DNA of 64,000 bases from Diploscapter coronatus. Its lineage: Eukaryota > Nematoda > Chromadorea > Rhabditida > Rhabditidae. The notes below the pieces were generated by a model. It was not told the origin of the DNA. It was given only the letters and a program-made list of their open reading frames with translations, and did not search any database. Position 1 is the stretch's first letter. The number at the start of each line of letters is the position of its first letter. Location: positions 68,835,249 to 68,899,248 of the forward strand of contig OZ038423.1 in assembly GCA_964036155.1 (NCBI GenBank), in the 5' to 3' direction. Below, piece by piece: positions 12,201 to 24,878 of the stretch. The position numbers were made by a program, and so were the translations under genes.

Positions 12201-15200
12201 AGGAAGATAAAATTACCTCTGAGCACAAGTGATATGAAAGTACTCCTTGCAAAGTCCAACTTCACAATTTGTCGCGATGCCCGTTCGCGCTTGGAGACGA
12301 TCGTTGCACGCAGAACAGGACTGAAAAGGTTGGACTTCAAAGAAAATATCGCCTTTTCTGTAGAAAATGTCTTGGTCTTGAAATTTCTATCAACTTTTCC
12401 TTCTGATAAAATCTAGATTTTCATGTTTTTAACAATTTTTTCTTAGAAAACTTGTAAAATTTTCCATTCTTGCAAAAATTCGGTAATCGATTGAAGTCTA
12501 ACCTTTCTTCCGAATTGGCGGTGATCGAGTTCCTGCCAGCTAATAGCCATCAAATTATCCACATCGCCAAAGGTCATACCCTGCGTGTAAAGAGCGCAGA
12601 GTAGATGCACCCAACGGCCACCAATATCTGAAAAATAAACAAATAGAAATTTAGGCAATTTAGATGTGTCGCGACGTCGCGTCATGGCAAAATAGTGCGC
12701 AGAAACGAGAGAGCATTTGTCTACAATCTCTACCTTCTTCTATTTCTACATACTATTTCGCATGGTTGAAATTTATGAGGTTCTTAAAAGTGAAAATATC
12801 GCAATGGTTCTCACATTACTTTTAGAAAATAGTGTTAAATGTCGATCTACTTTGAAACAAACCCAAGTAGTTTTAAGATTATCTCTAAGCAGGTTATCAA
12901 TTACTGTGGCTTTTCTCAGATAGGAGCTAGCTTATTGAAACATAGAATTTTTGAATGAACTCACCCGACCGCTTGAAAGCGCCGAATCGGTTGGGGCAAA
13001 GCTCGCAATGAGGAGGCTCCTTCAGTCCATAGATACAGGGCTCGCAGAACCTGGAATCGAAAACAAATAGGAAAATTTAAAAATCCCCTGAAAAATTGAA
13101 ATTGCATGACACGTTTTCTAGCTTTTCTATTAATGTTTGTGTGATTTTTCGTCAAGTTTTGAATTTTCAACCTATTTACCACGGCTCTGTCGTTTCCAGC
13201 GAATGCGTACTGTCCGTTTCATCACCAACATCGGGAAGATAGCACGTCTCGTGCACCACCAAACCACAGCTAAAACTGGGTAAGCTAGGAAAATTTGTTT
13301 GTTTAAATTACCCGTCACAAGTCATAGGTAACTCATTTTTAGCGGACTGTCGCATGTTTAGACAGATAGCACAGATCGGATTTGCTGAGTCCTGAAACTA
13401 ATCAGATATGTTTCAACTTTAGCGACATGGAATAAGAATTTCGGTACTCGTTTGTTAGAGTTAGAAAATAGTCAAATTTATTTTAGAAAAAATATGTTGC
13501 AACTTTCAAGAAAAAATCATCGAAATCCAAAACTATGATTTGTTAAACTCGAGTATCAATTATCGATAAATCATCGAATTTTCAAAAGATGTTTCACAAT
13601 TTTCTAGCAATTTTAGGCCTCACTATTTACATACGGCTGTATTTACAGCCGGTTTCTCTGAGTTCTCTAACTTTTGGACAATTCGTATTTAAATACGGAT
13701 ATTGCGTCTCACCATTGAGCCGTATCAAAACTTGTATTTAAGTACAGGAGGCCGAAATTTTATGCTATATTTACATATTTGATACGGGATTTCTAAGTGT
13801 TAAAGGAAATTACGCAAAACAACGATATTTGACAAATCAATAATCCTACCGTAGCCTCTGCGTCCAAATCGAGTTTGACGTTCACATTCTTCTCGTCTGC
13901 GTCACTGCCCTCTCCCTCTTCATCGCTGCCTTCGCTCTCGTCTTCATCCACATCGGATGATTCAGACTCTCCCTCTCCGCTGTCGTCCGATTTGGCTGAA
14001 AAATGAAGGATTACAGCAAATACAGTAATCTTTAGAATTTTGGAATTACTGTAAGTGAAAGTTCAAATTCTATGAGGAAACTAAAAGTTACTGGAGCTTT
14101 TCGATGATAAAGTAGGTCTGTGTGTAGAGAGGCCAAGAGTCTCCTCCTTTCGAGGGAGAGAAAGAACGCATGAATTTTTCCGCCGTTTCAATTATCGTTA
14201 ATTAGTTGGTAATTTAATGAAACCAAGACGCCAATTGGGGTAATAAAATGCGCCCGAAATGATGGAATCACTGGTTTTTCGAAAAAAAAAAATATTCTGA
14301 AGGCATGAGCGACGTCGGAACTCTAGTAACATAACTTTTGATAGGATGAACCATTTTTGAAAATTTTAAATTTTCAGTTCGTCACAACCTTGCCCATTAT
14401 TTGATATCAAATTTGTCCGATTGAACCTATTTTGAAAAACCACTTGGCCTCTCTATCTATGTAAAATGTTCGTTTAACTGAATTAGAGAGATAAGACTTA
14501 ATGATTGGATCAGTTATTGTAGGGTCTTTGGTAGAATAGTTTAAAATAATTTTGTGAGTTTGATACTCCATAGTTTTAGGCTAAATTTGAAAAAACAAAC
14601 AAATTGAGGGATGACTAAAATCAGTACCAACGAAATCCTCATCGTCTTCTTCATCGTTGCCAAAGACTTCCAAATCGATGAGCGCCGCCGAGGGCTTGAT
14701 CTGACGCTTACCCGGTGCACGTTGCACTGTAAAACTAGCATAAATAACTTTAGAGTTTCCTGACAAATGGTTGACTGAAGAATAATTCTCAATGTGTTAG
14801 CATGAAATTTTTGAAATTTATGAGTTATAAGAATGGCGATGAAACAATTATTAGAGCAATTGAGAATCAAATATTTCTAGCATCGGAAACTCTGAACCAT
14901 GCATGAGAGCTAGAGATAAGCCTCATTGAGTAAAAGGGAATTTCATATGGTTTCGTAAATTTGGTGTTGATCAGGAATAAATTAGTGATTAGTGAACAAT
15001 CTCACATCTCATTACTGTAGAAAGTCTTGAAACATTGTAGAAAAGCCGATATTCTAAAAGAAATAATGAACTACGCGATAAGATTTACGAGAGTTCAAAA
15101 GATCTCAAAGGAGAGAAAGAAAGGAGAAAAAAGAAGAAAACAGACAGATTTGACCTTTGGGGGCGCATGAATCGATAGGTAAATCAGCGAGAAATTACCG

Positions 15201-15664
15201 AGTTTACCTCAAAAACCTATTAACTTGGGGTTAATTTTGAATTTGATCATTATTTTATCATAGGTTTCAAGAATTTTAGGCATGAAAAGATTGGAATTCA
15301 GAATGTTGTATAGTTATGATCGGAAATAAAAATATGAAATTTTGAAATAAAATGAATTATGAAATATGAAATTCAAAAATTTCAAAGTTCTAGATCTCAA
15401 ATAAAACTAAGAACGTTTTAGATAAGATGCGCCATCACTTTAGATTAGGTGATAGATATTGAGATAGGTACAAGAGAGCCACAAGATAAGAGAAATAGTA
15501 CCCATGAAAATTGTCATGCTAATAACAAAAAACATTAAAAAATAAAATAAAAATAGTTAGTGAAAAAGTTTTGATCTCAAAATTTTGAGATCTCGATCTT
15601 TAGATCTCAGATTCCTGGACTGACCTGCCGCAGCGATGAAGGATTGCTTTTCCGCGTCCGTCAT
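9221..15664 (-). CDS. phf-14: PHF14-type PHD-finger chromatin protein
   Basis: Twenty phase-consistent exons encode about 733 residues. Minus-strand order: 15664-15625, 14726-14628, 13995-13850, 13391-13312, 13269-13180, 13050-12965, 12627-12503, 12320-12217, 12095-11973, 11841-11754, 11685-11602, 11551-11441, 11375-11187, 10908-10754, 10636-10489, 10235-10138, 10050-9885, 9792-9717, 9668-9559, 9304-9221. Residues ~15-45 match the PHF14 start (KRQIKPSAALIDLEVFG). An acidic region follows. Residues ~98-257 form an extended PHD (PHD, zinc knuckle, PHD) with GRWVHLLCALYTQGMTFGDV. Residues ~395-455 are a charged coiled coil, and ~545-605 a second PHD (CDECNNFYHIGCLDPP). PHF14 reads histone H3 and represses transcription. 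Vertebrate PHF14 has two C-terminal PHDs, but I find one. An in-frame 5' extension through 15720-15665 to an exon at 15925-15877 is possible. Confidence 0.93.
10051..10137 (-). repeat. Repeat units in a PHF14 intron related to EB1 intron 1
   Basis: This intron contains three phrases of the type GGATTTCATA followed by TTTTTAATAAAGAA-like sequence. On the minus strand they read as the GGATATATGAAATC family seen in EB1 intron 1, which suggests one dispersed repeat family. Confidence 0.4.
13634..13651. repeat. Perfect 8-bp palindrome in PHF14 intron
   Basis: CGGCTGTA-TT-TACAGCCG. It is followed within 150 bases by more palindromic text such as CGTATTTAAATACG, in the intron between the acidic exon and the first PHD exon. 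Confidence 0.7.
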
Positions 15665-15720
15665 TTGCAAATTCACGAATTTAGGCCACGCCCACAAAAG
15701 TCCAAGCTCAGGATACTCGG

Positions 15721-17215
15721 CTGAAAAATCACAAATTTTCATTAGATCTCAAATTTTTAGAACGAGGTACGCGATTCAAGAGTATTCGGGCCGCGAGAAA
15801 GAAGTCTATGTGCAATCTAAAGAGAGGCGTGCAGAGATCATGTGGTTCGAAGAGGCAGCAGACAGAAAAGACGCACCGCGAGCGCGTCCCAAACGCGATG
15901 TGGTCTTGCGAAGGCGAACAATCATGACGAGACCCGTATAATGTAGGTTTTGAAATTGAAATCTCATGTGAAACTATAAGAGATTTAGAAGGTAGAGATA
16001 GAGTATGAAGTAAGTGGAAAATAAGGAAAGTAAGCCAATGACAATATCGATTTTTTGCATGCATACATAACACTAACACGAAAAGCAGGCAAAATAAGGA
16101 ACAAAGACCCAATTTGGAAAAATTTATGATAAGTACCAGAAAATATGAGTTCCCGAATGTTTTCGAATCAAAAAGTTATCAAAAGTTTCTAGAACAAATC
16201 ATCGAATGTGAATGTTTAAAGCTCTGGAAGTTTTGAATTCATGAATAGTAGAATTTTAGGGTTTTTTTCAAGTTTAGGGCATTTTGGCATGATAAGGAAT
16301 GATGAATAAATATTTTGCAAGATTTGAAAACTGAAAATCGATAAAGGACTTGAAAATAAGGGCAATTGTTTGTGGTAAACAAATGTGGAACTAGCCAGGG
16401 GTTAAAGTTGATTCAAAACGAATAGATAGGGTGGACTTGACGATAAATAAGAGGAATGTTAGTTAAGCGTATAAAATTGCGCAAAGTGGGTACTGACAAT
16501 CAATAAATTTGGAGAAATGAATAATGATGAAGAATTTTGAAGCATATTTTTTTCGACTCTTGAACAAGAATGTTTGCGGTGCGGTGTGCCATTTTACTGC
16601 ACGGCCAACATCCCTGCTCTTGAAATAATAATGGATAGAGAAAGATTTTTTTACCAAAATAACGGGAATTTTGGTAATAGAGTAAGTAGATTTGCAAGAT
16701 TTTGAAAATTAATTTCTAGAAAAAATAGCATTCAAGTACTAATCAATTTTGAAAATGATCAGATTTGAATAATTTTGAAGCATACTCCGAGACACTTGAC
16801 GACATTTTGTTACGCAAGCGCTAAAACCGTTCATATTTCAGATAGTGTCATCTTTCGATAAAATGATGGTAAAACTTGATTTATTATTTCATTTTAGTCA
16901 AATTTTATACAGTAGAAAGGCAATAGTTTAGAGAATGGAGAACTATTGTTAAAATTATTGTAAAGTGATTTATTTACAAGAACGAGATTAAGCTATCTCA
17001 AAGTTTAATATTATGAGCTGCACCGGATAAAAAGTCATATTTCATTCCATCAAAGATAATTGAATATAAAAATACTGTAGCATAAAATTATTATTGCTAT
17101 CAAGAACTAACATGAAATATATCACTTTCACGTAAATTTCAAAATCTAAACAATCGAATGATAGATATTTCTTGATAAAGTGGGGTTTTTGAGATTTCAT
17201 ATATCCCTCTGGACT
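15721..17215. other. Upstream region of PHF14 and downstream of the coiled-coil gene
   Basis: Mostly AT-rich with no gene. Near 15655-15925 it is unusually GC-rich. It contains GTGGGCGTGGCC (an Sp1/KLF-like box on the minus strand) and a possible first PHF14 exon, 15925-15877, with a GTGCGT donor in the right phase. I cannot decide whether that stretch is coding or 5' leader. Confidence 0.45.
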
Positions 17216-18607
17216 TTAGAAACTCGTTTCCCTGTAAGTAGCTCCTGACGAGCCTGTAGAAGGTCGTTTTTCTCTGTCTCTTTCTTGCTCCCTCATTTCC
17301 TCCAATTCCTCCTCAGTAGACTGCTCCATTTTTAACCGACGCCACTCGCCGGTTAACCGCTTCCTGAAATAGTACAGTGATCATCGGTTCTCCTAGTTTT
17401 TACTATTTTTATTTTTTTCGATCTTTTTTTAGTGGAAAACACTATCATGTTCGTTAACGAAGAAAGGCAGAGGAGTGACATGATCCAGAATATTATAGAA
17501 TTTATTACTTATAATCACGAATAAGAGGTGGGATATGCACCAAATAGTTCATTTTGAACATTAGATCGAAATGGGCTTAAATCGATATGGTATAACGCTT
17601 TGATCACACCCATTGATAATTGGCAACCATTGCACAAGGGAAAATTCCTCGTTAATAGACATGAAAGGGTGGAAAAGACATAATTTATTTTTAAAAATGC
17701 TATTATTTTCATGTTTTTTAGTGAAAAACATATTATTTCACATGCAATATCAAGTGTTTTAGTAAAAAAAACAATAAGTTCAGTAAGTTTTTTCATGCGA
17801 TTTTTAATTTTCTATTTAGACGCACTCGGGCGGATCCTCGTACCACCACTCTTCAAACTGCTCCAGGAAATTGAGAATATTCGTTCTGAAAACGGTAATC
17901 TGTCAAATTCAATCCATTATTTTATGAGGTGATAATTTGTGAATCTAACAGATAATTAGAGTCAGTCCAAACATAAGTATAGTCCATAATTAAGCTAATT
18001 AAATCAATTATATCAATCTCGATCTATGAAACCACTAATTGTTATTTCGTGCAAACTTTGAAAATTTCAAAACATACCTCAAATCTTCGTTGTACATTGC
18101 TGTAGATAGCTCGCCTTTTATTACATGGACCTAAAATACTTAGTTGGATACTTATCCACTAGTTGGGGTAATTAAGTTAACTACCTCATCTCTAATTACT
18201 TGCTTCTCTCTTTTGATTTCTGCGAGCAGCCTTTGGATTGTGTCCATATTCTCTTCGTCGTTATCTAAGGCCATTATGTCCTAAATCGAGTAACTAAGGA
18301 GATGATTGGGCAATAATTAAGTAGTTAATTAGGGTAATTATCTTACCTCCAGTTCATTGACTTTCTTTCTCAGAGCATGAGCGAGTTTCCTGATATGGTC
18401 ATATCTTTTGTCGATGTACGAGAGGCGGTCTTGGAACTAAAATAAAAAGGATATTTTGAAAGCAAATTTCGATCTTACTGCTCGATTATGTTCATAAGCC
18501 TTATGATAGGTAACTTTAGCACGAAGATAATTATGCTCCTCATCCAGGGAAAATAAATCCTCATCGATACTATCCCAGTTTTCCAAAAATTTTACCTTCC
18601 AGCCCAT
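17216..18607 (-). CDS. Coiled-coil protein of unknown function
   Basis: Six exons on the minus strand (18607-18479, 18436-18347, 18280-18185, 18130-18078, 17885-17826, 17363-17216) join in phase to 191 residues. The start ATG lies one base after an ATTTAG acceptor, so trans-splicing directly onto the start is likely. Most of the chain is charged helix typical of coiled coil (KFQDRLSYIDKRYDHIRKL, KKVNELEDIM, EIKREKQVIRDE). A compact aromatic segment FLEQFEEWWYEDPPE follows, then KRLTGEWRRL and a Glu/Arg-rich tail. The fifth exon would hit a stop if read through. Its GTGCGT donor (before position 17825) restores an open frame into the last exon. I do not recognise the family. There is no signal peptide or membrane segment, so it is probably cytosolic or nuclear. 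Confidence 0.75.
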
Positions 18608-19345
18608 GCTAAATACAAATTTTAGGGGGATTTTTTTTGTAAAGGAATAACTTCTAGAAGATATGTTTTAAAATTTTATTAGATTTTTCTGAGAATATTT
18701 AGGACATTGCAAAGGTCGCCCTAGCTAAAAATGTTAAACATCGAAAGTAATCTAAAAATGTTCTTCAAAGATTTAAAAGGAAGAGACGAGAACTGCGTCA
18801 AAAAGTTCGAAATGATGAGTTTTTCAAGCTTTAATCTGAAAATCTGGAGGCGGGTCAAGAAAAATCTAACAAAGCGAAATTAAGCGCTTCAAAATTTCGA
18901 ATCCGAACAAAGCAAAATCGAGGCAAAAATAGCGGAAACCGCCGGGATAAAAGATATCTGAAACCGGGACTGGAGATATCACAAAGCTCAAAAAGAGAAG
19001 ATCAAAATAGCAGACAATTTGAAGATCTGCCCCCCAGAATGGTCAGACCGAATAAAGGACCAACTCCCAAGGGGTAGGTTATGAAGTGCCTTTTTCGGAA
19101 AAAAAAATCTCCGAAAATATCGATAAGAACCCTCAAAAGTGTGACTTTCTAAGAGACCGGACCAGATTTATTATGCATCACTTTTCAAAGAGGGCATTTT
19201 TGGAAAAAAATGAAAATCACGTTCAAAATTTTAGATTTTTTGGAGATAGGCTTCGGATTTTTGGAATAGAAAATGGGGGATTTTCCTATTCAATACGTCA
19301 TTGTTTGATCCAAAAACTTTTAAAAATAAGGGGGAAAATATTATC
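18608..19345. other. Upstream spacer of the coiled-coil gene
   Basis: No exon is supported. Open frames near 19086-19345 run into the left arm of the foldback element and have no domain or splice support. Confidence 0.5.
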
Positions 19346-21382
19346 ATATAAGATGTTATTTATAAAAATCGAGTTTTCTATAAAGGGGGTGGTACCCAAG
19401 AAGTTGATCCTCAAATTTCGAGCTAATTTTTCGTCCCTGGGGGTTTTCGACTACGCTGATTACGAATATGACGGTTAAAACCCGATCCGATCACTTGTTC
19501 CGCCTGTTCTGGAAGGTCCGCATACGGTAGTTCCGAAAAATTCTATTTTCGTTATTCTGCATGGGAAAAATTCAAATTCGGTATCAAAATGCTCGCAGAG
19601 ACCAACTGAACACGATTCTGGAAAGACCTCGTCAAAATGACACCGAATAAGGAAGTTGTGATGAACATAGTGAAACATATGGAAAATGTCATATCGATAT
19701 TTCGCTTGTTTTAATTTTTTAATTTTTTAAAAGTGCCAGATTCCGTGAGTTATTTATACTGAGAAGTAGCCCAGGTCTTCTAGTTTCTGGAACACTTGAC
19801 TGTTTTCCTATAGATTGCCCGCTAGAGAAGAAATGTCACTTCTTCGAAGAGTTGTCATGACTCATTTTTGCCTAGTTTGATTTGAAAAATTCATATCTTC
19901 CATAATTCTAGACCAAATTCGATAATTCCTTTTTTGTTTGATTACTATTGATATCTAGTTTATCAGACATCAAGAGAGAATTTTTTTAAATATCGATTTC
20001 TGCAGAAATGCGCACTTTTCGCGTCTTGATTGCGTACTTTTAGACTCGTACTGTGTTTACGCGTAAATGACGTTGGAAAAATTCGTCCTTCCAGTATATT
20101 GTGTAGAATGATATGGTGAACAAATTTATTCCAGGATCGACCTCGGATTCATTATCGTATCGACTACAGAATTTTTTGAAGTTCAATAACCAATTATTGC
20201 AAAGTGCCGTTTGGACAATCAATTTCAAAAATTCATAGCTTCCTTATTTTTGAACCAAGTTGAATGATTCTTTTTTTATTTTGTAGATCTTGAGTAGGAG
20301 AATAAATTCTAAATATAAAGAAAATTTTTAGAAATTAATTTTGGCGGGAGAAATTAGCCTAAGTTACCCTATATAGCCGTACTGTGTTTACAAGGGTAAT
20401 GTGAGTTAAAGTTGGAATTTTCAATAAAATCTTGTAGAGCTCTTCAAGTTGATCAACTTTGTTCCAGAACTTATTTTAGAATGTGCACACACAGAGAGAT
20501 ATGAATTTTTGAAATTTACTGCCCTAAAGGCATTTTGCAATAATTGGTCATCGAACTTTAAAAAATTCTGGAGCTTATACGATAACGAATTCAAGGTCAG
20601 TTCTGGAACAAATTTGTTCATCATGTCCATCTACGCAACATACTGGAAGGATGAATTTTTTCAACGTCATTTACGCGTAAACCCAGGACAGGTTGAAAGG
20701 TGTGCAATTATGGCGCAAATAAGTGCGCATTTCTGCAGAAATCGTTATTCAAAAAAATTATCTTTTGGTGCCTGATAAACTGAATATCAATAGTAATCAA
20801 ACAAAAAAAGAATTATCGAATTTGGTTTAGAATTATGAAAGTTATGAATTTTTTAAGTCAAGTTAGGCAAAAATGAGCCATGACAACTCTTCGAAGAAGT
20901 GGCATTTCTCCGCTAGCGGGCAGTCTATAGAAAAACGGTCAAGTGTTCCAGAAACTAGAAGGCCTGGACTACTTCCCAGTATAAATAACTCACGGAACCT
21001 GGGGTTTTTAAAGAATTAAAAATTAAAAGAAGCGAAAACTTAATATGACATTTTCCATATGCTTCATTATATTCATCATAACTTCCTTATTCGGTATCAT
21101 TTCGACGAGGTCTTTTCATAATCGTGTTCAGATCGTCTCTGCGAGCATTTTGATACCGAATTTGAATTTTTCCCATGCAGAATAACGAAAATCGAATTTT
21201 TCGGAACTACCGTATGCGGACCTTCCAGAGCAGGCAGAACGAGTGGTCGGATCGAATTTTAACCGTTAGATTCGTAATCAGCGTAGTCGAAAACCCCCAG
21301 GGACGAAAAATTAACTCGAAACTCGAGGGCCAACTTCTTGGGTACCACCCCATACTCGATTTTTATAAATAACTTCTTATAT
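19346..21382. mobile_element. Large foldback (long inverted-repeat) element, ~2.0 kb
   Basis: Two arms of about 880 bases in inverted orientation (left ~19346-20235, right ~20500-21382) flank a ~270-base centre. The outermost matching text is ATATAAG with TTATTTATAAAAATCGAGT on the left, mirrored at the right end. Further matching blocks include GGTACCCAAGAAGTTG, GGACCTTCCAGA and CATTTACGCGTAAA. Matching is interrupted by mismatches and small gaps, so the element is not very recent. Secondary repeats occur in the centre (TTGATCAACTTTGTTCCAGAA, seen near 20448). No transposase motif is visible. ORFs inside look like by-products. This resembles a foldback-type non-autonomous DNA transposon. It lies upstream of the coiled-coil gene. 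Confidence 0.85.
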
Positions 21383-22586
21383 ATGTTTAGGTACGCCTCA
21401 AGCTTTATGATGCACACATTTAGCTTTTCCATGCAATTTTCGGATCCTAACCTGCGCTTATATAAAAATTTGAAAGAATGTTATTTTATCTATCCCTTTC
21501 TCTAACATAAGGCTTATAAACAGTCTGAAAATCTAAAATTAAGAAAAAAAATCGAACCAACTTACCTCGGGCATTATTGTTGTCTTGTGGACAATTGTCG
21601 ATTGACAATTGATTTTGAGGGGACTTGACAGGTTTGAGTTCAAATGTGAAAATGAGAGCTTAGTTCTCGTTAAGCTTGCTTGTTTGGCTCAGTAGGTTAT
21701 GTCGCCGGTTTTGAGTAGATAGAGAAGAACATCACTTAGAAAAACAATAGGTTAGCGGATGCAGGTAATCTAGTCGACATCGGAAGGGTATAGAATTTCT
21801 AAATTTTTCTAGATTTTGCAAGATTTGTGAAGAAAACAAAGGTTACAAATTTCGAAGAAGATATTTAAAAGTAGGCTTCAGAATGCGAATTTTATTGACT
21901 TGTAAAAATGTAATCAGATTCAAGATATTTAGGTAGAATGGATTCAGAAAAAGGCGGATCTTTAAATTCGGGATCGATCAAGCAAATCTGAGAAATTTTT
22001 GGCTCTAATAAGAATATAAACAGTTGGCATAATGATATATAATAAATAAAATTTGATCCTAATTGTAAGACCCAAAAAATATACGAAATTTTCTATTTTC
22101 GCCCATGAAACAATATCTATTCTCGTATATTTCGGACACATGCAAAAGAATTCGGAAGTTCACAGACAAGTCAAAATGTGTGAAATCTGAGAAATCATCA
22201 ACATAACTTTTTCAACGGAGAGGAAACACAAAATAATACATGCTGTAAATTAGAGAAAAAAGAATCAAAGAAAAAGAAATATTGTCGAAGATAGATATAA
22301 AGAAGCAGGAAGTAGAAAAATAGCATGAAATTTTGAGAGAGCAAGACAGCTGACATTTTATTCTCTAACGTCAAGTCCAGAGCTTTATCCTCTCTCTCAA
22401 AGAGAATAGATAAAGTTGGATATTCATCCTTTTTCTTTTCCCCTCTCTCATTCTCTAACACTATCTCACTTCCTTTGTTCACACATCGCACCATCATGCC
22501 AAAGGACAAATCAAATGTGTGTGATAGATTGTGTGAAGTTTCTGGAAGTTTAGGATAATCAGTCAACTGATAAAAATAACCAGACG

Positions 22587-22740
22587 GTTGTGATGATCCA
22601 TCTTTCAACATGGAGAAGAGATAGTAGAGAAAAATAGCAGGTGGTTGTATAGAACGCTAGTAAAAAATAATATATCAAACGATTTTGGTGATCCATCTTT
22701 CAAAATATGGAGGAGAGACAGTAGAGAAGAAAAAATAACA
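22587..22740 (+). repeat. Local duplication, two ~50-bp copies ~100 bp apart
   Basis: Both copies read GATCCATCTTTCAA, then ATGGAG, AGAGA and GTAGAGAA with small differences (about 22587-22640 and 22687-22740). It is simple local duplication in the gene-poor region. Confidence 0.6.
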
Positions 22741-24491
22741 ACCTGAGCTAAATTTAGCATCAAAATTATCAGCTGGATACGAGGAATATTTTAATACTAA
22801 ATTTGGCTGAATTAGATTCGGAAAAATAATGTAATCAATGAGAAAAGTGATATCACAGAGTTTTAAAAAGATATGGATCAATGATGAAAAAGATTTCTAG
22901 AATCTAGAAATTAGATGAAATAAAAGGATGTTCTCTGGCAAAAGTGGAAAAGGGAAGAGCGCAACTCATTTCGAATGCGTGAGAAAACTTATAAATTCAG
23001 AAAGAGCGAAAGGAACAAAGAGATGGAAACTTTGGAAGGTTTTTTTCGTCGATGAAAAACAGAAAGTCGCAAAAATTTTTGATGAGAAAGTTAGAATCTA
23101 AAATAGGTAAACGAATTTTTAAAATTAAGATATATTCATCTAAAATTAAACCTGAAGGATGATCTGAAGAGTAAAAGTATTTTAAGCAAGGCAAATGGAT
23201 TAAGGATATCTTTATCTAAAATGGATTTTTGAGGTTTTTCAAGTAATCTCTGGATGTTTAAAGAGAAAGAAAAGTGAGGATCCAGAATTTTTAGAGAATC
23301 AAAGAAAGTCAGAGCAAAAATAAAAGAAGTAGGAAGTCCCTCTAGAATGAAGTCTAGCCTCGAAAAGTGATTGAGGATTTATTCGAGGGGTGGATATGCA
23401 GAAAAACGAACGGAGAGCTTAGAGAATCCACAATAATCTACATAAATCAGCCTGAAGAATGAGATAAATTGACTATTAGGGGGAATCATGAACATTTAAG
23501 AAAATAACGAGATTTTTGAATTTTATGCCACTACTGAACCAGAATGAAAAAATCCTATTGAAATGTTGAACTTTTAAACATGAGAAAGTTTATATTTTTA
23601 TGAGAAAGCTATAAAAACGAAATCATTATAAATAAAAATGTTGTTCAAAACAAATGAAATTTTGAATCATACTTGAAAAAATTATGCCAACAATTTTCTT
23701 AAGGAAAATATGCAACATGATAACATTTCAAGAGAGCAAGAAACATATCAAATGACTCTGAAAATGTTCGAGAGAGCAAAAATAGTGAAAAATTTGATGG
23801 AGAACTAGGAAATATGGTCGAAATTTCATTGTCGAAATTTTTGGCACAAGCTTTCAGTTGAGTAGGCTCTGGGAAAGAATGAAAATCTCTCGGTACATGC
23901 GAAAAGATAGAAAATAAAAAGCTGACTGGTATAATTCTTCTGGAACCAAAATACGAAAATCTTGCCAAAAATGGGCGAAATCCCATATAGGAAAATAAAA
24001 TTATAAGTGGCGAACTCAGTTAAGCGAAAAAATTTCGCGCGGTCGCAAAAACGCCTTGGGAATATGTTTCAGGATATCAAAGTTCCTGAGTCAGATTCTA
24101 GAAAGCTTGGTTTTTGTAGTTTCTAAAATATCTGGATCTTACGATGTGAAATGAGTTAAAGATTGATTTAGTTTTAGATAATATATTTAAAGCCTGATTT
24201 TTGTGGGAAATAGCGTGATTTTCAGAAGAGAATCAGAAAAAATGGGAAAGAGTCAGAAAAAGCGTCGCTAGCGCATAATTGGGTTTGGTTTCTGACCAGG
24301 CGTCACAGACTCGTTATCAAACGAAAAGATACATAGATTTTTCGAGGAAAAAGAGCTATGAAATTAGATCTTTATCATGAAAGGAAACGTTTTGATAAAC
24401 AATGGAAAATGTAGTCATTTTTTAGTTTGATCCTAAAACTTGAAACACATGATAAAGTATAATTTGAGTACATTCTTCCCAGATACTATTA

Positions 24492-24878
24492 TTGGCTATC
24501 TGGATTTGTCGCGACGCTTTGCAAGGTGTATTTGATCTGAAAGTATTCCGACATAAATTTCGCATTAAAATACGTCGCGATAAATCTAAGTTGCCCTATT
24601 ATTTTATGATGCTTTTCAGAAAAGTTATCCCAGACTACATCCTGAACTTAGCTATGCACGTACTTGAAAATGCCCATCATCCAATTTCTGTTTCATGTCC
24701 ATATCTCCTCGTAAATATGAGTGTGCACTCTTTATCAATGACCGAAAAAAGACGAAATAGACCTGAGAAGAGAGTGAGAGAATTGAATCATTCCTTCCGT
24801 GTTTCGCTGGTCGATAATGCCCTATTCTGTTATTATCAGGATATTTTTAATTCTAATTTCTGTAAAAGTATGTTTTAA
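24492..24878 (+). CDS. Uncertain 128-codon open frame
   Basis: An uninterrupted 128-codon frame in a gene-poor, AT-rich stretch. It is basic in its first third (FRHKFRIKIRRDKSKL), then contains hydrophobic patches (YYFMMLFRKVIPDYILNLAM). I recognise no domain, signal peptide or splice partner. A TTTTCAG within it (near 24618) could instead be an acceptor. It may be a chance ORF, a gene relic or a lineage-specific gene. Confidence 0.2.
   Translation: MAIWICRDALQGVFDLKVFRHKFRIKIRRDKSKLPYYFMMLFRKVIPDYILNLAMHVLENAHHPISVSCPYLLVNMSVHSLSMTEKRRNRPEKRVRELNHSFRVSLVDNALFCYYQDIFNSNFCKSMF

Noticed and set aside
15636..15941. 101-codon plus-strand ORF
   Set aside because: It is the antisense of the GC-rich PHF14 5' exon region.
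19086..21372. Several ORFs of 60-130 codons inside and beside the foldback element
   Set aside because: They mirror each other on opposite arms and have no domains or splice sites. They are by-products of the repeat.
21574..21582. ATGCCCGAG followed by GTAAGT on the minus strand, a possible first exon for the coiled-coil gene
   Set aside because: Joining it to the next acceptor at 18609 gives a stop after about 14 codons. At best it is a 5' leader exon.
22198..22611. 137-codon minus-strand ORF
   Set aside because: Composition is dominated by translated purine/pyrimidine tracts and no homology is recognised. The duplicated segment overlaps its start.
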